Shown here: positions 6,770-11,359 of the stretch, one piece after another | Layout of the letters: the number at the start of each line of letters is the position of its first letter | Position numbering within the stretch: the stretch's first letter is position 1 | Assembly: GCA_945639745.1 (NCBI GenBank) | Contig: CALZEK010000025.1 | Coordinates: forward strand, 1-11,359 | Reading direction: 5' to 3' | DNA length: 11,359 nucleotides | Origin: an uncultured Bacillaceae bacterium | GTDB lineage: Bacteria > Bacillota > Bacilli > Bacillales > Amphibacillaceae | Position numbers and translations under genes: made by a program | The notes under the pieces: model-generated | The model's input: only the letters and a program-made list of their open reading frames with translations | Database searches by the model: none | What the model was told of the DNA's origin: nothing

Positions 6770-6795
6770 ATAGTTCAATTATATATATTTGTCAA
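6767..6795 (-). promoter_or_regulatory. sigma-A promoter of the GntR-ABC operon
   Basis: On the - strand a perfect TTGACA (6790-6795) is followed after 17 nt by TATAGT (6767-6772). This is the best promoter in the window. The predicted leader before the regulator ATG is about 45 nt. Confidence 0.85.
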
Positions 6796-6801
6796 TATAG
6801 T

Positions 6802-6829
6802 TTGTAGATTTTAATACTTAGCGTAAAAT
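6802..6829 (+). promoter_or_regulatory. possible promoter of the YqxD-family gene
   Basis: TTGTAG (6802-6807), a 16-nt spacer and TAAAAT (6824-6829, 5 of 6 consensus) face rightward, divergent from the GntR promoter about 10 bp away. The -35 is weak. The implied leader is short, with TGGAGG (6837-6842) close to the start site. Confidence 0.4.
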
Positions 6830-6852
6830 AGACTTATGGAGGCTTGATAATT

Positions 6853-7302
6853 TTGAAGATTTTTATAGATGCAGATGCTTGCCCTGTTCAAGATGAAGTT
6901 ATTGATCTTGCAGAGCAATATGATAGACAAGTTGTTGTGGTTAAAAGTTTTTCGCATTTTTCACATAATGAGCAGCCTGAGTTTGTTGAAACCGTTTATG
7001 TTGATAAAGGTGCCGAAATGGCAGATATGAAAATTATGCAATTAACTAAAAAAAACGACATTGTCATTACTCAAGATTATGGTTTGGCTGCTCTTTGTAT
7101 GGGTAAAGGTTGCAGAGTTTTACACCACAAAGGTTTTGAATATACAACAGATAATATAGACAGATTATTAACGATGAGACATGCTGGCCAAATGGCTAGA
7201 AAAGCTGGCCATAAAACAAAAGGACCAAAAGCTTTAACACATGAAGATAAAAGTAAATTTAAAAAGCTTCTTTTTGAAATCTTAAATAGTTACAATTTTT
7301 AG
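6853..7302 (+). CDS. yqxD: UPF0178/DUF188 family protein (YaiI/YqxD)
   Basis: The 149-residue protein begins KIFIDADACPVQDEV, the hallmark of the YaiI/YqxD (DUF188) family, and continues with the conserved acidic and glycine-rich regions DKGAEMADMKI, ITQDYGLAALC and the C-terminal basic stretch RHAGQMARKAGHKTKGPKAL. The early paired Asp residues (6 and 8) and the later Asp in TQDYG give it a PIN/NYN-like arrangement of acidic residues, which hints at a nuclease or RNA-binding role, but no biochemical function is established that I can cite. I choose TTG at 6853 because TGGAGG (6837-6842) is 10 nt upstream and family proteins start two or three residues before IFxDAD; a TTG at 6844 would be only one nt from the ribosome binding site. 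It is transcribed alone, with its own terminator. Confidence 0.92.
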   Translation: MKIFIDADACPVQDEVIDLAEQYDRQVVVVKSFSHFSHNEQPEFVETVYVDKGAEMADMKIMQLTKKNDIVITQDYGLAALCMGKGCRVLHHKGFEYTTDNIDRLLTMRHAGQMARKAGHKTKGPKALTHEDKSKFKKLLFEILNSYNF

Positions 7303-7312
7303 ACTTTTTAGT

Positions 7313-7342
7313 AAATAAGCTCGATTTTATGAGTTTATTTTT
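7313..7342 (+). terminator. intrinsic terminator after the YqxD-family gene
   Basis: AAATAAGCTC (7313-7322) pairs with GAGTTTATTT (7331-7340), including one G-U pair, around an 8-nt loop, and ends in a T-rich tract. Its 3' end abuts the -35 of the following promoter. Confidence 0.7.
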
Positions 7343-7369
7343 CAAAATCAACTTAAGAAGTGCTATACT
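7341..7369 (+). promoter_or_regulatory. promoter of the hom-thrC-thrB operon
   Basis: TTCAAA (7341-7346), a 17-nt spacer and TATACT (7364-7369) with TGC directly before it form a promoter with an extended -10. The predicted leader is about 50 nt long and too short for a T-box or other amino-acid riboswitch; I see no leader peptide or attenuator hairpin in it. Confidence 0.65.
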
Positions 7370-7426
7370 GATAAGTAGATTAGCATTTTAGCTTTAAGTT
7401 ACATAGTATATAAATGAGGTGACGAA

Positions 7427-8722
7427 TTGGAAAAAGAAATATCTATTGGATTATTGGGCTTAGGCGTTGTAGGGTCTGGTGTAATCCAAATTATTAATGA
7501 TCATCAAAAAGAACTACAACACCAACTTGGCCATTCAATAAAAGTCGCTAAAGTTTTAGTGCGAGACATTGAAAAATCAAGAGAAATTGAAATAGCTGAA
7601 GATGCATTAACAACAAACCCTGATGATGTGATTAATAATGATAATATCGATGTCATTGTTGAGGTTATGGGTGGTATTGATGAAGCACGTGAACATATGT
7701 TAAAAGCTTTTGCAGCAAAAAAGCATATCGTCACTGCTAACAAAGATTTAATTGCACTCCATGGTCCAGAACTCGAACAAGCCGCTCAAGAAAATGGATG
7801 TGATCTGTTTTATGAAGCAAGTGTTGGCGGTGGAATTCCACTTTTACGTAGCCTTTCAGATGGACTTGTTTCTGACCGTATTGAACAAGTTATGGGTATT
7901 GTCAATGGAACAACTAATTATATTCTCACAAAAATGGATGAAGACGGGCAAAGTTATGAAGATGCTCTTGCTGATGCACAAAAGTTAGGCTTTGCAGAAG
8001 CTAATCCTACAGCTGATGTTGAAGGCTTAGACGCAGCCCGTAAAATGGTAATCTTAGCACGCCTTTCATTCTTAACAAACGTTGAATTAGATGATGTAGA
8101 TGTAAAAGGGATTTCAGATTTGTCGATTATTGATTTAGATTATGGTAAAAAACTTGATTTAACCATGAAATTAATTGGCTTTGCAAATCGCCATGATAAT
8201 CAAGTTGAAGTGAGTGTTCAACCAACATTCTTACCTACTACACATCCACTTTCTTCTGTAAAAAATGAATATAATGCGGTTTATGTTAATGCTGAAGCCG
8301 TTGGAGAAACGATGTTTTATGGCGCGGGCGCAGGTGGGTTGCCTACTGCTACAGCCATTATGTCTGATGTAGTTGAAGTTATTAAAAATAAATTACTTGG
8401 TGTAAATGGAAAACAACTTATTAAGCCTAGCTTCAAAAAAGAACTGACACCGCCTGAGAATAAAATAAGCCAATTCTATCTTCGTTTACACGTTAAAGAT
8501 GAAATTGGTGCATTTGCATCAATTTCCGAGTTATTTAATCAAAGAGGTATCAGTTTTGAACGTATTTTACAAACGCCAAAAGATAATAGTGATTTGGCAG
8601 AAGTTGTTGTTGTTACTCATCAAACGTCATTGCAAAACTTTACTGATGCATTAAAGCTTTTAGATGAATTAAATGTTGTAAAAGCTGTGAAAAGTTATTT
8701 CCGTGTCGAAGGAGGCGCATAA
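7427..8722 (+). CDS. hom: homoserine dehydrogenase with C-terminal ACT domain
   Basis: Homoserine dehydrogenase reduces aspartate semialdehyde to homoserine with NAD(P)H, the branch point to threonine and methionine. The 431 residues show the Rossmann motif GLGVVGSG (11-18), the substrate-site region TANKD (Lys106), GTTNYIL (161-167), the catalytic stretch [17 protein letters not shown] (190-206), and a C-terminal ACT domain (about 350-428; [19 protein letters not shown]), which in this enzyme class usually mediates threonine feedback. Length and domain order are those of the monofunctional Bacillus enzyme; there is no fused aspartokinase. The start is TTG at 7427 with GAGGTGA at 7416-7422. 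It heads the threonine operon, and the thrC ribosome binding site lies inside its final codons. Confidence 0.97.
   Translation: MEKEISIGLLGLGVVGSGVIQIINDHQKELQHQLGHSIKVAKVLVRDIEKSREIEIAEDALTTNPDDVINNDNIDVIVEVMGGIDEAREHMLKAFAAKKHIVTANKDLIALHGPELEQAAQENGCDLFYEASVGGGIPLLRSLSDGLVSDRIEQVMGIVNGTTNYILTKMDEDGQSYEDALADAQKLGFAEANPTADVEGLDAARKMVILARLSFLTNVELDDVDVKGISDLSIIDLDYGKKLDLTMKLIGFANRHDNQVEVSVQPTFLPTTHPLSSVKNEYNAVYVNAEAVGETMFYGAGAGGLPTATAIMSDVVEVIKNKLLGVNGKQLIKPSFKKELTPPENKISQFYLRLHVKDEIGAFASISELFNQRGISFERILQTPKDNSDLAEVVVVTHQTSLQNFTDALKLLDELNVVKAVKSYFRVEGGA
8709..8715 (+). promoter_or_regulatory. ribosome binding site that decides the thrC start
   Basis: AAGGAGG lies within the last codons of hom, 8 nt before the ATG at 8724. 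It rules out the in-frame GTG at 8703, which lies upstream of the site and would add seven residues. Confidence 0.85.
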
Positions 8723-8723
8723 A

Positions 8724-9788
8724 ATGAATTGGCAAGGACTCATTAAAGGATACTCTGAATTTTTACCTGTAAATGATAAAACACCACAATTAACTTTACA
8801 TGAAGGTAATACGCCATTAATTTACTTTGAACATTTATCACAAGAATTGGGTATTGAACTATATGGGAAAGTAGAAGGAGCAAATCCTACTGGTTCTTTT
8901 AAAGACCGTGGGATGGTTATGGCTGTTGCTAAAGCTAAAGAAGCAGGAAGTAAATCTGTTATTTGTGCATCGACTGGTAATACTTCTGCTGCCGCTGCTG
9001 CTTATGCTGCAAAAGCTGGTATGAATGCTATAGTTGTTATACCTAAAGGTAAAGTCGCTTTAGGTAAGCTTGCTCAAGCAATTATGTACGGTGCAGAAAT
9101 TGTTGAAATCGACGGTAATTTTGATGATGCACTTAAAATGGTGCAAAAAATCAGTGAAAATTACCCTGTAACGTTAGTTAACTCTACTAATCCGCATCGT
9201 TTAGAAGGACAAAAAACAGCTGCTTTTGAAATTATTGATCAATTAGGTGGAGTTGCTCCTGATATTTTAGCCATTCCTGTTGGTAATGCTGGTAATATCA
9301 GTGCTTACTGGAAAGGCTTTAAGGAACATCACGATAAAAAACAAACTAATTTACCTAAAATTTATGGTTTTGAAGCGGAAGGTTCTGCTGCAATTACAAA
9401 AGATGAAGTAATCACTGAACCAGAAACAATTGCTACTGCCATTCGAATTGGTAACCCAGCTAGTTGGAAACTAGCTACTAATGCCCGTGATGAATCTAAA
9501 GGTCTGATTGAGTTTGTTACAGATGATGAAATTACACATGCATTTAAAACATTGCCTGCCAAGGAAGGTGTTTTCGCTGAACCTGGCTCATGTGCATCAA
9601 TTGCTGGTGTATTTCAACAAGTAAAAGCCGGTACAATTCCAAAAGCTAGTAAAGTTGTTGCTGTTTTAACGGGGAATGGCCTCAAAGACCCACAAACAGC
9701 TGTTGATCAAATTGATGTAGAAGTGACATCACTACCTAATGATGAAACTGCAGTGACAAATTATATTAAAAGCATGGTCGAACAATAA
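8724..9788 (+). CDS. thrC: threonine synthase
   Basis: Threonine synthase converts O-phosphohomoserine to threonine using pyridoxal phosphate. The 354-residue protein has the PLP lysine in [11 protein letters not shown] (Lys60), the substrate-binding [16 protein letters not shown] stretch (81-96) and the cofactor-phosphate loop PVGNAGN (185-191), all standard for the short Gram-positive type of fold-type II enzyme. It lacks the N-terminal extension of the longer E. coli or yeast type and the regulatory extension of the plant enzyme. The ATG is 1 nt past the hom stop, with its ribosome binding site inside hom, and thrB begins 2 nt after its own stop. Translation of the three genes is therefore likely coupled. 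No odd residues were seen. Confidence 0.97.
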   Translation: MNWQGLIKGYSEFLPVNDKTPQLTLHEGNTPLIYFEHLSQELGIELYGKVEGANPTGSFKDRGMVMAVAKAKEAGSKSVICASTGNTSAAAAAYAAKAGMNAIVVIPKGKVALGKLAQAIMYGAEIVEIDGNFDDALKMVQKISENYPVTLVNSTNPHRLEGQKTAAFEIIDQLGGVAPDILAIPVGNAGNISAYWKGFKEHHDKKQTNLPKIYGFEAEGSAAITKDEVITEPETIATAIRIGNPASWKLATNARDESKGLIEFVTDDEITHAFKTLPAKEGVFAEPGSCASIAGVFQQVKAGTIPKASKVVAVLTGNGLKDPQTAVDQIDVEVTSLPNDETAVTNYIKSMVEQ

Positions 9789-9790
9789 AC

Positions 9791-10672
9791 ATGTTTGAAA
9801 TAAAAGTTCCTGCTAGCTCTGCTAATGTCGGTCCTGGCTTTGATTCTGCCGGGATTGCCATCGGTAGATATTTAATACTTGAGGTCACTAAAAGTAAGCA
9901 ATGGAAATTTGTCCATGACACAAAATTAATCCCGGATGTTTTGCATTATAAGAATCATTATATTTATAAAATTGCTCACAAAGTTGCAAAGGATAAAAAA
10001 ACAAGCTTAACTCCAGCACACGTGATAATGAAAAGTGATATACCGCTTGCTCGTGGATTAGGTAGTAGCGCTTCAGCCATCGTTGCCGGAATAGAATTAG
10101 CTAATCAATTAGCTGAGTTAAATTTAACAGAAGATGAAAAACTAGCCTATGCAGTTGATTTTGAAGGGCATCCTGATAACGTAGCACCATGTTTATTAGG
10201 CGGTTTTATTGTTTCAACTGTTATTAATAATGAAGTGTTTTATAAAAAGCTTCCTTCTTTTAAAACAGAAGCAATTATTTATATTCCTGACTTTGAAGTG
10301 AAGACAGATCATGCGAGAAAAGTCCTTCCCAAAAACTTTTCATTAGATGAAGCGACAAGGGCTAGTGCTATAGGCAATGTTATGCTTAGTGCTTTGTTAA
10401 CTGATGATTATGAGCTTGCCGGGAAAATGATGGAAGCAGATTTATTTCATCAACCATACCGTGCACAATTAATTCCGCATTATAAAAAGCTACAAACAAT
10501 TGCTAAACGCTTTGGTGCTTTTGGTACAATAATTAGTGGTGCTGGTCCAACTATGATTTCTTTTGCCCCTAAGGGGACTTCCCAAAAAATTATTCAAGCA
10601 AGTAAAAAAGCGTTTCCTAATTTTGAAATCAGTTCGATATCCTTAGATAATCAAGGATTAATCATTAAATAA
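9791..10672 (+). CDS. thrB: homoserine kinase (GHMP family)
   Basis: Homoserine kinase phosphorylates homoserine with ATP to give the substrate of ThrC. The 293 residues show the GHMP family marks: the N-terminal PASSANVGPGFD (7-18), the ATP-binding PLARGLGSSASA (85-96), GHPDNVAP (126-133) and the C-terminal SGAGPTMISF (249-258). Length is typical. The ATG at 9791 lies 2 nt after the thrC stop, and no convincing Shine-Dalgarno sequence precedes it, so it probably depends on ribosomes finishing thrC. Order hom-thrC-thrB places the kinase last although it acts between the other two, as in Bacillus subtilis. A strong hairpin ends the operon. Confidence 0.97.
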   Translation: MFEIKVPASSANVGPGFDSAGIAIGRYLILEVTKSKQWKFVHDTKLIPDVLHYKNHYIYKIAHKVAKDKKTSLTPAHVIMKSDIPLARGLGSSASAIVAGIELANQLAELNLTEDEKLAYAVDFEGHPDNVAPCLLGGFIVSTVINNEVFYKKLPSFKTEAIIYIPDFEVKTDHARKVLPKNFSLDEATRASAIGNVMLSALLTDDYELAGKMMEADLFHQPYRAQLIPHYKKLQTIAKRFGAFGTIISGAGPTMISFAPKGTSQKIIQASKKAFPNFEISSISLDNQGLIIK

Positions 10673-10724
10673 AAAAGGTTCTGAATAGATGTGTTTTATT
10701 TCACACTCCCTTCAGAACCTTTTT
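10672..10724. terminator. bidirectional terminator between thrB and a convergent ABC gene
   Basis: AAAAAGGTTCTGAA (10672-10685) is the exact complement of TTCAGAACCTTTTT (10711-10724), a 14-bp stem. The 25-nt loop contains a possible small inner GTG/CAC hairpin. A and T tracts on both outer sides let it act on thrB transcripts and on the - strand gene ending at 10729. Confidence 0.9.
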
Positions 10725-10728
10725 ATTA

Positions 10729-11359
10729 TTATCCTAGGACAGTTTGATCTGTTACAAGCTGTTCGCCTCGAATTCTTTGAAATTCTTTAAGTAATTGTTC
10801 AATTGTTAATTTTGACTTTTCTTCACCCGAAACGTCTAATATGATTTCTCCTGCATCCATCATAATTAATCGATCACCCATATCAACTGCCTGTTGCATA
10901 TTATGAGTTACCATTAATGTTGTTAAACCGAAACGCTTAACAATATCTGTTGTAAGTTCGGTAATCAATTCTGCTCGTGCTGGATCAAGCGCTGCTGTAT
11001 GTTCATCAAGTAATAAAATGTCAGGCTCTGTAAAAGTAGCCATTAATAATGATAAAGCTTGTCTTTCTCCACCCGATAATAAACCCACTTTTGCATTCAA
11101 TCGGTTTTCTAAACCTAAATTTAATGTTTGTAAATATGTTTTAAATATTTCGCGACGTTTTTTAGTAACTCCGAGTCGTAGTGAACGTTTTTTATTACGT
11201 GAGTATGCTATAGCTAAGTTTTCTTCAATTGTCATTTCAGGTGCAGTCCCTGCCATTGGATCTTGGAAAACACGTCCAATATAACGTGAACGTTTAAATT
11301 CTGGTAATTGATGAACAGGTTTTTGATTAATAATAATATCTCCTACATCCGCCATTAAC
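10729..11359 (-). CDS. ABC transporter ATP-binding protein (TrpX-associated/COG1101 type), N-terminus missing
   Basis: The frame remains open to the right edge (a TTA codon precedes the ATG at 11355), so that ATG is internal and roughly the first 45-60 residues, including Walker A, lie outside the window. The visible part has the Q-loop region in GRVFQDPMAGTAPEMTIEENLAIA, the signature LSGGERQALSLLMA, Walker B DILLLDEHTAALDP and the switch His in MVTHNM, all intact. The QDPMAGTAPEMTIEENL stretch is characteristic of the ATPases encoded with a TrpX-like lipoprotein (COG2984) and a membrane permease (COG4120), import systems linked in some streptococci to tryptophan. As the ATPase is commonly last in such operons, the permease and binding protein genes are expected to the right. 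The ATPase call is certain; the substrate is an inference. Confidence 0.92.
   Translation of the reverse strand, partial: LMADVGDIIINQKPVHQLPEFKRSRYIGRVFQDPMAGTAPEMTIEENLAIAYSRNKKRSLRLGVTKKRREIFKTYLQTLNLGLENRLNAKVGLLSGGERQALSLLMATFTEPDILLLDEHTAALDPARAELITELTTDIVKRFGLTTLMVTHNMQQAVDMGDRLIMMDAGEIILDVSGEEKSKLTIEQLLKEFQRIRGEQLVTDQTVLG

Noticed and set aside
6767..6774. Perfect 8-bp palindrome ACTATAGT as a separate operator
   Set aside because: It is mostly the -10 hexamer itself and short palindromes are frequent in AT-rich DNA; the longer palindrome at 6746-6769 is the better candidate.
7370..7426. T-box or threonine-responsive attenuator before hom
   Set aside because: The leader is about 50 nt and AT-rich, with no specifier loop, no T-box consensus and no run of Thr or Ile codons in a leader frame.
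7752..7988. Same-strand frame inside hom
   Set aside because: It is a shifted reading of the hom coding sequence, which has all catalytic motifs intact across this region.
8703..8705. GTG at 8703 as the thrC start
   Set aside because: The AAGGAGG at 8709-8715 lies downstream of it and points to ATG 8724, which also gives the usual N-terminus for the family.

Overview
The window reads as chromosomal DNA from a low-GC Gram-positive bacterium of the class Bacilli, most likely Bacillaceae. Support for this comes from the AT-rich composition, strong AGGAGG-type ribosome binding sites, several TTG starts, a bacillithiol-type YtxJ protein, a YtrA-type GntR operon and the compact hom-thrC-thrB order. 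Genus and species cannot be fixed from the sequence. Most genes look like ordinary core or near-core genes. I see no phage, insertion sequence, CRISPR array, rRNA or tRNA, and no gene-free stretch longer than 300 bases.

Left part (1-1701, + strand): the 3' end of a sensor histidine kinase whose visible sensor region resembles the haem sensor HssS, followed by a small four-helix membrane protein related to haem-copper oxidase subunit I. A hairpin that can terminate transcription in both directions closes this block.

Next part (1706-3914, - strand): a DMT/EamA exporter gene split by a one-base frameshift, then a squalene/phytoene synthase-family gene with its own extended -10 promoter, then ytxJ. 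The last two probably form an operon. The synthase-like protein has Asn where the second metal-binding motif normally begins with Asp.

Middle part (4018-6795, - strand): a tightly overlapping four-gene operon encoding a YtrA-subfamily GntR repressor, an ABC ATPase, a six-helix permease and a membrane-anchored acidic protein of unknown function. Its promoter is near-consensus, and an imperfect palindrome overlapping the -10 element and start site is a good candidate for the repressor's own operator. The operon ends in a clear terminator. This is the part with the most undescribed biology, because neither the substrate nor the role of the fourth protein is evident.

Right part (6853-10672, + strand): a YaiI/YqxD-family gene with its own terminator, then the threonine branch operon hom-thrC-thrB (aspartate semialdehyde to homoserine to threonine), with overlapping or 2-nt junctions. 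A strong 14-bp hairpin separates it from a convergent, right-truncated ABC ATPase gene of the type found with TrpX-like substrate-binding protein systems (10729-11359, - strand).
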